Below are positions 7,851 to 16,664 of a stretch of 64,000 bases of DNA, piece after piece. The notes beneath the pieces were generated by a model. It saw only the letters and a program-made list of their open reading frames with translations. It did not search any database and was not told the origin of the DNA. Each line of letters starts with the position of its first letter. Positions within the stretch are counted from its first letter, which is position 1. Origin of the DNA: Dyadobacter chenhuakuii (GTDB lineage: Bacteria; Bacteroidota; Bacteroidia; Cytophagales; Spirosomataceae); contig NZ_CP098805.1 of assembly GCF_023821985.2 (NCBI RefSeq), positions 5,006,001 to 5,070,000 of the forward strand. Reading direction: 5' to 3'. The position numbers were made by a program, and so were the translations under genes.

Positions 7851-9863
7851 CTACTTCGCGAAATTGAACCTGAGTCCGCCCATAGCCCATCGCCCCGGCA
7901 TTTTGGATCCCAGCAAGTCGCTGTACCGAACGTCGAATGCATTATCGGCCTGCACAAATACGGCCAGACTGCGGTTCAGGAAAGCATATTCAGCCTTAGC
8001 ATTGAGTAAAAAATAATCTTTCGAAATGTTCGCCTCAATGGCCGAAGCCGCCCGTTCTGCCCTATTTTTATACAAACCATTCACACTGAACGAAAACGCG
8101 GAAATCTGGTAAATCGCAGAAAAGTTACCCAGGAATTTGGCGTGTGACGAGACGTAGAATGAGGGCTCAACATTGCTGCTTTCGCTGTTCAGCCAGGTTA
8201 ACCCTGCATTGAAAATGACTTTTTGATTGGCAGAAATTGTATTGAATGTTTGAAAATCAAGTTCAAAGCCGGTTGTGTTCACTTCCGCAATGTTCAATGC
8301 AAGTCCAAAAGTCCCGGTGGGTGAAAGGTTGTCTTTGCGCGGCATCTGGGCATACGGCGTTGAAACATAATCGATCAGGTCGTTTTGGAGCCTTTGGAAA
8401 AATGTGCCTGAAATTTTCAGCTGATTGGTGCTGCTATTAGTCAAAAACCAATCGGCGCCCGCTTCATAACTGAATGATCTTTCCGCTTTTAATGCAGGAT
8501 TGCCCACATTTCCGCCCGTTACCAATGCTTTTTGAAAGTTATTAAACCGCTCTGTAAAATCGGCATCCCGGATCGTTTTGCCTGCGCTTCCGCGTATTTG
8601 CCAGTTTTCTTTTCTGTAAGATAAATTAATCTGCGGCACCACTTCCGAACCAATGCTTTCCCGCCAATCCAATCTGACAGAAGGCGTTACAGTGAAATCG
8701 GAACCGATATTTTGTACCAAAGAAATAAATGGTGCGAGCTGGCTCAGCGAATGATCGCCACGGTCATTGGAGGCAATGTTGCGGTTCTGGTAATTGAGTC
8801 CGGCGATCAGGTTCGTGCTTTGGGTAAATGTTTGCTGCCAGGTCAGCAAGCCCTGCCACAGTTGTGATTTGCTGTCATTCGCAATGGAATGCGGGTTAAA
8901 CATATACTGATCCCTTACAAATTTATAGCCTCCATCGAGCGTGATGGCCGTTTTAGCTTTCCTATAACCGATTTTAATCTGATTCCAGGAAGTTTTTACC
9001 TTCTCACTGGCCGTGTCGGATTTTAAAGCTGTGTAGAAATTCTGAGCAGCGAAATCCCGGTGATCATAGGAACTTCTCACGGCCACATTCAAGTTCGGGG
9101 AAAGTGCGTAGTTCAGGGATAGGGATGCGGTGTTGTTATGAAAGTATCCTTTTATGCCACGCTGCTGAACGCCTGAGGCATTATTTGATAAAAAACCACC
9201 TGAAACCGCCAGTTTATTTCTTTGAACGAATGCGCCGACATTTGCATTTCTTAACCCATATTCTCCACCCGTCAATGCTGCATTAATGCTCGTTTTTGTT
9301 GTTTCAGCAGCATTTTCAGCACCATTACCTGACTGTAACCGTGCTGCAAATGTTTTGGAAATAACATGGATCACACCGCCCACCGCATCGGAGCCATAAA
9401 TAGCCGAAGATGCGCCTTTCAAAACTTCAATCCGTTCAATTTCAGCAGGAGAAATTGGGATATAAGCATTGAAATGGCCGGTGTTGGGATCATTCAATCG
9501 TAAACCATCCAGAATGATCAGGACTTGCTGAAACGTTCCACCGCGTAGCACAATGTCACTCTGCGAACCCATCGGCCCGCGTGCCTGAATTTCCACGCCC
9601 GGCACATAACGCAGCAGATCATCGATGCTGTGCACGGGCAGGTTTTGGAAATACTCCCCTTTAATAACAGCAATGTTACGGCCGGTTTGCGAAGCGCGCT
9701 TTTCAACAAGAGAGGAAGTGACAGTAACCGGGTCAAGCGAAATATCCTGCGCATAAAGCGGATGCAAAATGCCTAATAAACTAATAAGTCCAAGGCTTGT
9801 AAAAACAAAAATTGCCGGGCTTTTCAAAGCCCGGATCAGAAGAGAAAGGATAGTTGTCATCAT
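7851..9863 (-). CDS. TonB-dependent outer membrane receptor (BtuB/vitamin-receptor-like)
   Basis: Outer-membrane active transporter of about 670 residues. Using ATG 9863 there is a long signal peptide ending at LYAQ-DISLDP, a TonB-box-like stretch (DPVTVTSSLVEKR), a plug domain near residues 55-165 (LLRYVPGVEIQARG, IVLRGGTFQQVLIILDG, IERIEVLKGASSAIYGSDAVGG) and a C-terminal beta-barrel ending in LRFNFAK. The plug resembles the BtuB group more than SusC, but no cobalamin riboswitch is visible upstream, so the substrate is open. It is divergent from a MocR regulator, with only about 80 bases between the two starts. Confidence 0.88.
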   Translation of the reverse strand: MMTTILSLLIRALKSPAIFVFTSLGLISLLGILHPLYAQDISLDPVTVTSSLVEKRASQTGRNIAVIKGEYFQNLPVHSIDDLLRYVPGVEIQARGPMGSQSDIVLRGGTFQQVLIILDGLRLNDPNTGHFNAYIPISPAEIERIEVLKGASSAIYGSDAVGGVIHVISKTFAARLQSGNGAENAAETTKTSINAALTGGEYGLRNANVGAFVQRNKLAVSGGFLSNNASGVQQRGIKGYFHNNTASLSLNYALSPNLNVAVRSSYDHRDFAAQNFYTALKSDTASEKVKTSWNQIKIGYRKAKTAITLDGGYKFVRDQYMFNPHSIANDSKSQLWQGLLTWQQTFTQSTNLIAGLNYQNRNIASNDRGDHSLSQLAPFISLVQNIGSDFTVTPSVRLDWRESIGSEVVPQINLSYRKENWQIRGSAGKTIRDADFTERFNNFQKALVTGGNVGNPALKAERSFSYEAGADWFLTNSSTNQLKISGTFFQRLQNDLIDYVSTPYAQMPRKDNLSPTGTFGLALNIAEVNTTGFELDFQTFNTISANQKVIFNAGLTWLNSESSNVEPSFYVSSHAKFLGNFSAIYQISAFSFSVNGLYKNRAERAASAIEANISKDYFLLNAKAEYAFLNRSLAVFVQADNAFDVRYSDLLGSKMPGRWAMGGLRFNFAK

Positions 9864-9943
9864 GGCTGAGATATCAGAATCAAATATATTTTTTACAAAC
9901 TTACTATCTTGCCGGACTGTTAACATGCTCCGGTTTTAAGTTT

Positions 9944-11425
9944 ATGAGTAGTCCGGTTGAAATCCCATTCCAAAGTATTGTGACCATTGACCGGCAAAAT
10001 GAGACGCCGGTTTATCTCCAAATTTCGCGTCAGATGATCAATGCGATCCAGCGCGGCGTGCTTTATACAGGTGCCAGATTGCCCGGAACACGGTCATTGG
10101 CTGAGATCTTATCGGTTCATAGAAAAACCGTGGTGGCCGCTTATAATGAACTCGATGCGCAGGGGTGGATCGAACTTCGGCCGAACAAGGGGACATTCGT
10201 CACCCAAAAATCACCTGCAATTGCTGATAGTCCGGCGTCTTTTAATGCTGATTATCTTGTCAAATATCCTCAAAAAACGGGTTTTGCATTTGAAGAAAGC
10301 ATGCTGCTGGACAGGCCGGTTTCCGTTTCCAAAGCCGAGCTGGAATTCACCGACGGTCTTCCCGACGTGCGCCTGGCTCCCATGGACAAGCTGGCAAAAG
10401 CCTATTCCAGCGTTTTAAGGCGAAATAATAACCGCAAATTGCTCGGTTACTCGCATGTGGAAGGCAATGCGTTTTTCAGGACGAAACTGGCTGATTACCT
10501 GAATAATACGCGCGGCTTGCATATTGGCAAAGAGAACATTATCACCACGCGAGGCATTCAAATGGGCATTTACCTGGCCTCCATGCTGCTCCTCAAAAAA
10601 GGCGATCACGTGGTGGTGGGTAACCTGAGTTACTATACTGCGAATATGATTTTCCAACAGGCCGGGGCCAACATTATTTCGGTTCTGGTGGATGAGCATG
10701 GCATATCGGTGGAAGCAGTGCGGAAGTTGTGCGAAACAAAACGGATACGGATGCTTTACATCACACCGCATCATCATTATCCCACAACGGTGACGCTGAG
10801 CGCGGAGCGGCGCATGGAATTGCTTAATCTTTCGGTGCAATATGGCTTCATTATCCTGGAAGACGACCATGATTATGATTTTCACTATAATAGCAGTCCG
10901 GTTTTGCCGCTTGCAAGCGCCGATCCGGCGGGAATGGTGGTTTATATCGGCTCATTCTGCAAAGCGCTGGCGCCCGGACTGCGCTCCGGCTACATTGTGG
11001 CGCCGCAAAACCTGATTACGGAACTGGGGAAATTTCGGAGGATCATCGACCGCCAGGGAGATCTGATGATGGAGCAGGCATTGGGTGAACTTTTGGATGA
11101 AGGAGAAATTCAGCGGCATATCAAGAAAGCACAGAAGGTTTATCATCAGCGACGCGATCTTTTGGGAACATTACTGCAAGCAGATTTCCAGGAATATCTC
11201 CATTTTAAAACACCTCCCGGCGGCCTGGCGATCTGGACAGAATGGCGGAAGGATGTTAATCTAATGCGCCTTAGCAAGAACTGTTTGAAACAAAACCTGC
11301 ATTTACCACAGACACTACTCTTCCAAACCGGCCAGCTGAGTGCTATGCGGCTTGGATTTGGGAATCTGGATGAAGGAGAAATCCGGACGGCGGTTGAAAT
11401 CCTGAATTATTCAATTAATTTGTGA
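9944..11425 (+). CDS. MocR-type GntR/aminotransferase transcriptional regulator
   Basis: 493-residue regulator: an N-terminal GntR winged helix (about residues 15-85, with VYLQISRQMINAIQRG and LPGTRSLAEILSVHRKTVVAAYNEL) fused to a class I/II aminotransferase-like domain (about 120-490). The PLP-binding Lys is in GSFCKALAPGLRSGY. In this family PLP or a PLP-amino acid adduct usually controls DNA binding. ATG 9944 is preferred; the frame extends to 9854, into the opposite gene. It is divergent from the TonB receptor gene, which is a plausible target. An oxidase gene lies 45 bases downstream. Confidence 0.9.
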   Translation: MSSPVEIPFQSIVTIDRQNETPVYLQISRQMINAIQRGVLYTGARLPGTRSLAEILSVHRKTVVAAYNELDAQGWIELRPNKGTFVTQKSPAIADSPASFNADYLVKYPQKTGFAFEESMLLDRPVSVSKAELEFTDGLPDVRLAPMDKLAKAYSSVLRRNNNRKLLGYSHVEGNAFFRTKLADYLNNTRGLHIGKENIITTRGIQMGIYLASMLLLKKGDHVVVGNLSYYTANMIFQQAGANIISVLVDEHGISVEAVRKLCETKRIRMLYITPHHHYPTTVTLSAERRMELLNLSVQYGFIILEDDHDYDFHYNSSPVLPLASADPAGMVVYIGSFCKALAPGLRSGYIVAPQNLITELGKFRRIIDRQGDLMMEQALGELLDEGEIQRHIKKAQKVYHQRRDLLGTLLQADFQEYLHFKTPPGGLAIWTEWRKDVNLMRLSKNCLKQNLHLPQTLLFQTGQLSAMRLGFGNLDEGEIRTAVEILNYSINL

Positions 11426-11470
11426 TTTAATCATATCCTTCTGGTTTTCACTTTGCTTTCTTCCCAACAT

Positions 11471-12844
11471 ATGAATAAGAGAACCTTTATTAAACTTTCA
11501 TCCGCATTAATGACAGCTCCATTATTTACACCATTAACCGGCTGGGCAAACACCGATAAATTGAAAAACTGGGCAGGGAATTTAGAATACAGCACGCAAA
11601 AGCTGGATCAGGCGAAGAATCTGGCACAGGTTCAGGACATTGTGAAGAAATATCCAAAGCTTAAAGTGCTGGGAACCAAGCATTGCTTCAATAACATTGC
11701 GGACACTAAGGATCAGTTTATTTCCTTGGTAAATGCGGAGGAGCAGATGGTTTTGGATGAAAAAAACAAAACTGTAACCGTGAATTCCGGCATGAAATAC
11801 GGACAATTAAGTCCCTATCTGCATCAAAAAGGGTTTGCGCTGCATAATCTGGCATCCTTGCCGCACATTTCGGTTGCGGGTGCCTGCGCTACGGCCACGC
11901 ACGGTTCCGGGGATAAAAATGGTAGCCTGGCGACTGCGGTTTCGGGAATGGAGATCGTTACAGCGGCGGGTGATGTGATGCAACTGAGCCGTAAAAAGGA
12001 TGGGGAGAAATTCAATGCGGCCGTTGTAAACCTGGGCGCTTTGGGCGTGGTGACGAAAGTGACACTGGATATTGTGCCGACATTCATGATGGGGCAGTTT
12101 GTGTATGAAAACCTGCCTCTGAACCAACTGAAGGATAATTTTGAAAAAATAGAATCGAGCGGATACAGCGTGAGCTTGTTCACAAACTGGCAAAGTAACG
12201 ACATTACGGAGGTTTGGGTTAAGCAAAAAATAGAAGACGGAAAGCCGTTGAAAGCAGAAAAAGAATTCTTCGGCGCGAAACTGGCGACTAAAAACCTGCA
12301 CCCGATCCCAGAACTGTCTGCCGAAAACTGCACCGAGCAAATGGGCGTTTCCGGTCCCTGGTATGAGCGCATGCCGCATTTCAAAATGGGCTTTACTCCC
12401 AGCAGCGGTGTGGAGCTGCAATCAGAATTTTTTGTGCCCAGAAAAAACGCGGTGGATGCGATTATGGCCATTTCCAAGCTGGGAAGCCAGGTCGGGCCGC
12501 ATTTGCTAACTTCTGAAATACGAACTATCGCGGCGGACAATTTCTGGATGAGCCCTTGTTATAAGCAGGATTCTGTGGCGATTCATTTTACGTGGAAGCA
12601 GGAATGGGACGCCGTGAGCAAGCTGCTGCCAGTCATTGAGCGTGAGCTTGCGCCCTACAATGTGCGTCCGCATTGGGGAAAGCTGTTTTCGGTTTCGCCG
12701 GATCTGCTTGCAAAGCGTTATGTGAAAATGGAAGAATTCAAGGAGCTGGCCCAGGAAATGGATCCGAAAGGGAAATTCAGGAATGACTTTCTGAACCTCA
12801 ATATTTTCAGAGTTCGAAAAATTAATAGGCCTTTCGGTGAATGA
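11471..12844 (+). CDS. FAD-binding oxidoreductase, alditol/xylitol oxidase-like
   Basis: 457-residue flavoenzyme of the VAO/PCMH family. The N-terminal FAD domain shows GTKHCFNNIADT, where the His fits the covalent FAD attachment site of alditol oxidases, and SVAGACATATHGSGDKNGSL, the second FAD loop. The C-terminal D-arabinono-lactone-oxidase-type domain ends with PHWGKLF, a substrate-site motif of AldO-like enzymes. It begins with MNKRTFIKLSSALMTAPLF, a hydrophobic leader that may export it, though it has only KR and not a true twin arginine. Oxidation of a sugar alcohol to aldose is likely; the exact polyol is unknown. Confidence 0.85.
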   Translation: MNKRTFIKLSSALMTAPLFTPLTGWANTDKLKNWAGNLEYSTQKLDQAKNLAQVQDIVKKYPKLKVLGTKHCFNNIADTKDQFISLVNAEEQMVLDEKNKTVTVNSGMKYGQLSPYLHQKGFALHNLASLPHISVAGACATATHGSGDKNGSLATAVSGMEIVTAAGDVMQLSRKKDGEKFNAAVVNLGALGVVTKVTLDIVPTFMMGQFVYENLPLNQLKDNFEKIESSGYSVSLFTNWQSNDITEVWVKQKIEDGKPLKAEKEFFGAKLATKNLHPIPELSAENCTEQMGVSGPWYERMPHFKMGFTPSSGVELQSEFFVPRKNAVDAIMAISKLGSQVGPHLLTSEIRTIAADNFWMSPCYKQDSVAIHFTWKQEWDAVSKLLPVIERELAPYNVRPHWGKLFSVSPDLLAKRYVKMEEFKELAQEMDPKGKFRNDFLNLNIFRVRKINRPFGE

Positions 12845-12949
12845 TTACGGCCCTTTATTTTGTTCTCTAATAGTCCGCTATGAATATTTTATGCTGACCA
12901 ACATTCGTTGTGTAAGCGTGGATCAACACCTTGTAAACCAAATAAAATA

Positions 12950-13654
12950 ATGGCAGCAAAATTGAGGGAACTTCCGAATGCAGGAGAGCCGAATATGGCC
13001 GAGCCGGCAGCGGCACGGGAAATTACATCCGATAAGATCATTGAATTATATATGCACGATTGCCTGGAACAGAATAAAAAGCCGGAGTCGGTTTACCTGT
13101 TCTGCAAGCGGCATGGCATTGTCGAGAAGGAATTTTACAAACATTTCTCTTCAATCGAAGCAATTGAAAAAAGCGTTTTTGTGAGCTTTCACAGACTGGC
13201 CGTTAACCTCATGAGACAAAGTGGCGATATGCCGTCGCTTGGTTTTCGGGATAAGCTTTTAACTTACTATTTTACTTATTTTGAGATACTTACGGCAAAC
13301 AGAAGTTATGTTGTATTTGATCTCAAAAGTGAAAAGAACCGTTTGGCTGGATTAATGAAGTTGAAAGATTTCAGGAGTCAGTTTAAATCGTTCGTTAATG
13401 AAATCAGCGAAGGTTATCTGAAATCCAAAAGCGAGCGGATCCGCAAGGCGCAACAGGATGCATTGGAAGAAGGTGCGTGGATACAGTTTATGGTAACCCT
13501 CAAATTCTGGCTGGATGACGAGTCTATCGGCTTTGAAAAAACAGACCTTTTCATCGAAAAATCAATCCGCGCGACATTCGATCTGATCGACATTACGCCG
13601 CTGGAAAGCGTTATCGATTTTGGTAAATTTCTCATCAAAGAAAAGTTAAAGTAG
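12950..13654 (+). CDS. TetR family transcriptional regulator
   Basis: 234 residues. The N-terminal segment after about 20 variable residues fits a TetR helix-turn-helix (SDKIIELYMHDC... ESVYLFCKRHGIVEKEFYKHFSSIEAIEKSVF); the rest is an all-helical ligand domain. ATG 12950 is used; an in-frame TTG at 12908 adds 14 unlikely residues. Only two bases separate its stop from the AarF kinase gene, so the two are one operon and the regulator probably controls, or senses a ligand related to, the kinase. Confidence 0.85.
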   Translation: MAAKLRELPNAGEPNMAEPAAAREITSDKIIELYMHDCLEQNKKPESVYLFCKRHGIVEKEFYKHFSSIEAIEKSVFVSFHRLAVNLMRQSGDMPSLGFRDKLLTYYFTYFEILTANRSYVVFDLKSEKNRLAGLMKLKDFRSQFKSFVNEISEGYLKSKSERIRKAQQDALEEGAWIQFMVTLKFWLDDESIGFEKTDLFIEKSIRATFDLIDITPLESVIDFGKFLIKEKLK

Positions 13655-13656
13655 GA

Positions 13657-14958
13657 ATGGAAACAATTGACAGCATCCCTACTTCGAAAATTCAGCGTGC
13701 AACCAGATTGATTTCGACCGGTGTAAAAATCGGGGGTAACTATTTAAAATATTACGGTGAGAAAATCACCAATCCTGAATCGGCGCGGGATAACTTGAAT
13801 ACAAACAACGCTGAGGATATTTACGACGGACTTAAGAACCTGAAAGGCAGTGCCCTAAAAGTGGCGCAAATGCTGAGTATGGAGAAAAACTTCCTTCCGC
13901 AAGCTTATGTGGAGAAATTTTCTTTGTCCCAATTCTCCGTTCCGCCGTTGTCGGCTCCGCTGGTTGTGAAGACATTCAGAAAGTATTTCGGCAAATCGCC
14001 GCTTGATCTTTTTGATTCCTTTGACGCTAATGCGATCAATGCTGCGAGCATTGGCCAGGTGCATAAAGCGACGAAAGACGGCAAGGATCTGGCTGTGAAA
14101 ATCCAGTATCCGGGTGTTGCGGAGAGCATTTCTTCGGACCTGGCGATGGTGAAACCGATTGCGATGAGCATGTTCAACATTCAGGCGAAGGATTCTGATA
14201 AATATTTCAAGGAGGTGGAGACCAAGCTGACGGAGGAAACCAATTATTATCTTGAAATAGCCCAAAGCACGGAAATTGCCGAGGCCTGCGCACACATTCC
14301 TAACCTGCGTTTCCCAAAATATTATCCGGAATTATCCTGCGAAAGGGTGATTTCAATGGATTGGATGACGGGCAAGCATTTGTCGGAATTCACGAAAACG
14401 AATACGGACCAGAATCTGGCCAACAAGATCGGGCAGGCGCTTTGGGATTTTTATATGTTCCAGGTGCATCAGTTGCGAAAAGTGCATGCCGATCCTCATC
14501 CGGGCAATTTTCTGGTAGACGATGCCGGGAACCTGATCGCCATTGATTTTGGGTGCATTAAGGAGATTCCGGAGTCGTTTTACACGCCTTATTTTGAGCT
14601 GGCAGAGCCGGATAAGTTGAATGATCCTGAGGTTTTCTATTCAAGAATGGAAGCGCTGGAAATTCTTTCGAGCAAGGACACGCCTCAGGAAACGGTTTAT
14701 TTTTCGAAGCTTTTTAAAGAGATTTTATCGTTGCTAACCCAGCCGTTCCAGTCGGATACATTTGATTTTTCGGATGAAATATTCTTTGGAAAACTGGCAG
14801 AATTGGGTGAGAAATATGCAAATGATAAAGAACTGCGCAAAATGAATGTCAACCGCGGTTCAAAACATTTTATTTACATCAACCGCACGTTCTTCGGGCT
14901 TTTCAGCTTGTTGCATGATTTGAAAGCGACCGTGGAAACGAAGCAGTTGGTGGCATAA
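13657..14958 (+). CDS. AarF/ABC1/UbiB atypical protein kinase family protein
   Basis: 433-residue ABC1-family protein, the family that supports ubiquinone/menaquinone or other isoprenoid-lipid handling through ATP binding. Seen: the Ala-rich nucleotide loop and Lys (NAASIGQVHKA, LAVKIQYPGV), the ETNYYLEIAQ helix, catalytic loop VHADPHPGNFLVDD and metal-binding IAIDFGCIKEIP. The N-terminal family motif KxGQ reads KVAQ here (LKVAQMLSM), an Ala for the usual Gly. The C-terminus has no clear membrane helix. It starts two bases after the TetR gene. Its client pathway is not evident from the neighbours. Confidence 0.9.
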   Translation: METIDSIPTSKIQRATRLISTGVKIGGNYLKYYGEKITNPESARDNLNTNNAEDIYDGLKNLKGSALKVAQMLSMEKNFLPQAYVEKFSLSQFSVPPLSAPLVVKTFRKYFGKSPLDLFDSFDANAINAASIGQVHKATKDGKDLAVKIQYPGVAESISSDLAMVKPIAMSMFNIQAKDSDKYFKEVETKLTEETNYYLEIAQSTEIAEACAHIPNLRFPKYYPELSCERVISMDWMTGKHLSEFTKTNTDQNLANKIGQALWDFYMFQVHQLRKVHADPHPGNFLVDDAGNLIAIDFGCIKEIPESFYTPYFELAEPDKLNDPEVFYSRMEALEILSSKDTPQETVYFSKLFKEILSLLTQPFQSDTFDFSDEIFFGKLAELGEKYANDKELRKMNVNRGSKHFIYINRTFFGLFSLLHDLKATVETKQLVA

Positions 14959-14994
14959 AATATTGATTATCAAATTGTTCAAACCGGCGAAAGA

Positions 14995-16116
14995 CTAAGC
15001 ATCTTCGTCGGTTTTCTTTTTAGGCTTACGCTTGTTCACAAGCCTGAACAGATTGTTATTCGCCTGTTCCGGCGTTTGATCTCCCAGTAAAATTCCCCAA
15101 GGTTTCAATCCATCAATCCGGTCAAAGACCACTTTCATCATCGCAATTGCCGGGATGGATAGGAACATTCCGGACAATCCGGCCAAGGCGCCACCCACCA
15201 GCACGCCCACAATCGAAACCAACGCATTGATCTTGACCTTGGAACCAACAATGAGCGGCACCAGGAAATTGTTGTCAATAAACTGAACAGCAATAAATAC
15301 GCCCACAACGCCCAGCAATGTATGCGCATCGGGATGGCTGATAAACGTCACCATAACCGCCAGCGCTGTTGCCACAAGTCCGCCAATATAAGGGACAAGA
15401 TTTAAAATCGCGGCCATGATGCCCAAAAGCATCGCATACTGAACATTCAATAGCAGCAGCCCTACCGAATTCAGCACCGCAACAACAGCCGTTTCCAGCA
15501 GCAAACCCACCATATAGCTTTGAATAATGGCTTTGATCTCGCTAAGCACTTCCAGCACGCGCGGCTTATGCTTCTCTGCAAACAGGACGACCATAAAATG
15601 CAGCAGCATCGTACGGTAATAAAGGAGCAAGAATGCGTATATAGGGATAAGGATCAATGTTGCGAGCGGTCCCGTAACCACGCCGAGCGTCTCGGCACCC
15701 TGGAAATTTTCGAGCGTTTTTGTCTGGGCATTTTTGAGATATTCGGCCTGTTTGCTATAACTGACGCTATATTCCCGCCGTATCCAGCGCCGCGCATCCC
15801 TGTAAAACTCATTAATGTTCCGCTTCAATTTCGGCCATTCATCCGAGAAATCTGAAAGTTGCATTGATAGCAGGATCGCGACGCCGGACACAAGCACGAC
15901 CGCAAGTAACACCGCCAGGGTGATCGCCAGCACCTTATGCATCCCCAGCCGCGTCAGCCAAGCCTCCACCGGCCTGAGCAAAACCGCAATCAACCCTGCC
16001 AAAGCCAGAGGGACAATAATATCCTGACCCAGATAGATTCCCAGCATGATGAGGCCTATGGCCAGGAGGGAGTAGGTAAGCTTTTCGTGGAAGGGGGCGG
16101 GGGTGAGGGAAGTCAT
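14995..16116 (-). CDS. AI-2E family transporter / PerM-type permease
   Basis: 373-residue integral membrane protein of the AI-2E transporter superfamily. Hydrophobic segments fall near residues 12-30, 33-50, 60-85, 150-175, 205-235, 240-265, 275-310 and 315-345, giving the usual eight-helix topology. The family motif LLNLVPYIGG (here ILNLVPYIGGLVA) and a C-terminal GVLVGGALAGLSGMFLSIP are present. Members export small molecules or act as sodium/proton antiporters, so the AI-2 label is not proof of function. The C-terminal tail is Lys-rich (KRKPKKKTDEDA). Confidence 0.88.
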   Translation of the reverse strand: MTSLTPAPFHEKLTYSLLAIGLIMLGIYLGQDIIVPLALAGLIAVLLRPVEAWLTRLGMHKVLAITLAVLLAVVLVSGVAILLSMQLSDFSDEWPKLKRNINEFYRDARRWIRREYSVSYSKQAEYLKNAQTKTLENFQGAETLGVVTGPLATLILIPIYAFLLLYYRTMLLHFMVVLFAEKHKPRVLEVLSEIKAIIQSYMVGLLLETAVVAVLNSVGLLLLNVQYAMLLGIMAAILNLVPYIGGLVATALAVMVTFISHPDAHTLLGVVGVFIAVQFIDNNFLVPLIVGSKVKINALVSIVGVLVGGALAGLSGMFLSIPAIAMMKVVFDRIDGLKPWGILLGDQTPEQANNNLFRLVNKRKPKKKTDEDA

Positions 16117-16171
16117 TTCAATTGTTTAGTGACTCAATATAATGTAAAAAAGAATCTTCTTGGAAAATGTT

Positions 16172-16615
16172 TCAAACCAACCGCTTCACCATAAACACGC
16201 TATGCCCGATCTCCTCATTCTGCCCGGGTTTTTCGGCGTTGGTGTAGCCTAGTTTTTGATACATTGCGATGGCTTGGGGCTGGCCAGTGCCGGTTTCCAG
16301 GACGGCATTTTTGTAGCCTAGTTCGATGGCCCATTGTTCCAGTTCGCGTACCATGGTGGAGGCGATGCCTTTGCCGCGGAACGCCGGAACGACAAACATG
16401 CGCTTTAACTCTATCGTGCTTTCGTCGTAAATCTTGAAACAGCCGCAGGCTACGACCGTATTATTTTCGTAAGCAAGAAGCACGGTTGGCAGATTGGTAA
16501 TGCGGTTATAGTCTTCGTAATCAGCCTTATTGGTATTGTAAATAGCGCAAAGTTCGTCGTCCAGCTGGTCGGTTAGCTTTTTGAAATCGGGGTTTTCGCT
16601 GTTTGTTCTGATCAT
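16172..16615 (-). CDS. GNAT family N-acetyltransferase
   Basis: 147-residue single-domain acetyltransferase. The acetyl-CoA pyrophosphate loop is seen in MFVVPAFRGKGIASTMV (R-G-x-G-x-A), followed by the helix LEQWAIELGYKNAVLETG and the typical end AIAMYQKLGYTN. The acceptor is unknown. It starts at ATG 16615, with 49 bases between it and the photolyase gene stop on the same strand, so it may be the distal gene of that unit. Confidence 0.9.
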   Translation of the reverse strand: MIRTNSENPDFKKLTDQLDDELCAIYNTNKADYEDYNRITNLPTVLLAYENNTVVACGCFKIYDESTIELKRMFVVPAFRGKGIASTMVRELEQWAIELGYKNAVLETGTGQPQAIAMYQKLGYTNAEKPGQNEEIGHSVFMVKRLV

Positions 16616-16664
16616 TGGTCGCGTGTCGGGAAATGGATCGCGAAATTAGAGGATTAATAGCAGA

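Noticed and set aside
9864..9943. Cobalamin riboswitch upstream of the TonB (BtuB-like) receptor
   Set aside because: The gap to the divergent MocR gene is only about 80 bases, far too short for the element, and no B12-box is visible.
11471..11560. Twin-arginine signal on the alditol-oxidase-like protein
   Set aside because: The start has Lys-Arg (NKRTFIK), not Arg-Arg, so only a weak export signal can be claimed.
11824..12540. Long minus-strand frames (204-238 codons) opposite the alditol-oxidase-like gene
   Set aside because: Antisense shadows of a well-supported gene, with Cys/Ser-rich, featureless translation.
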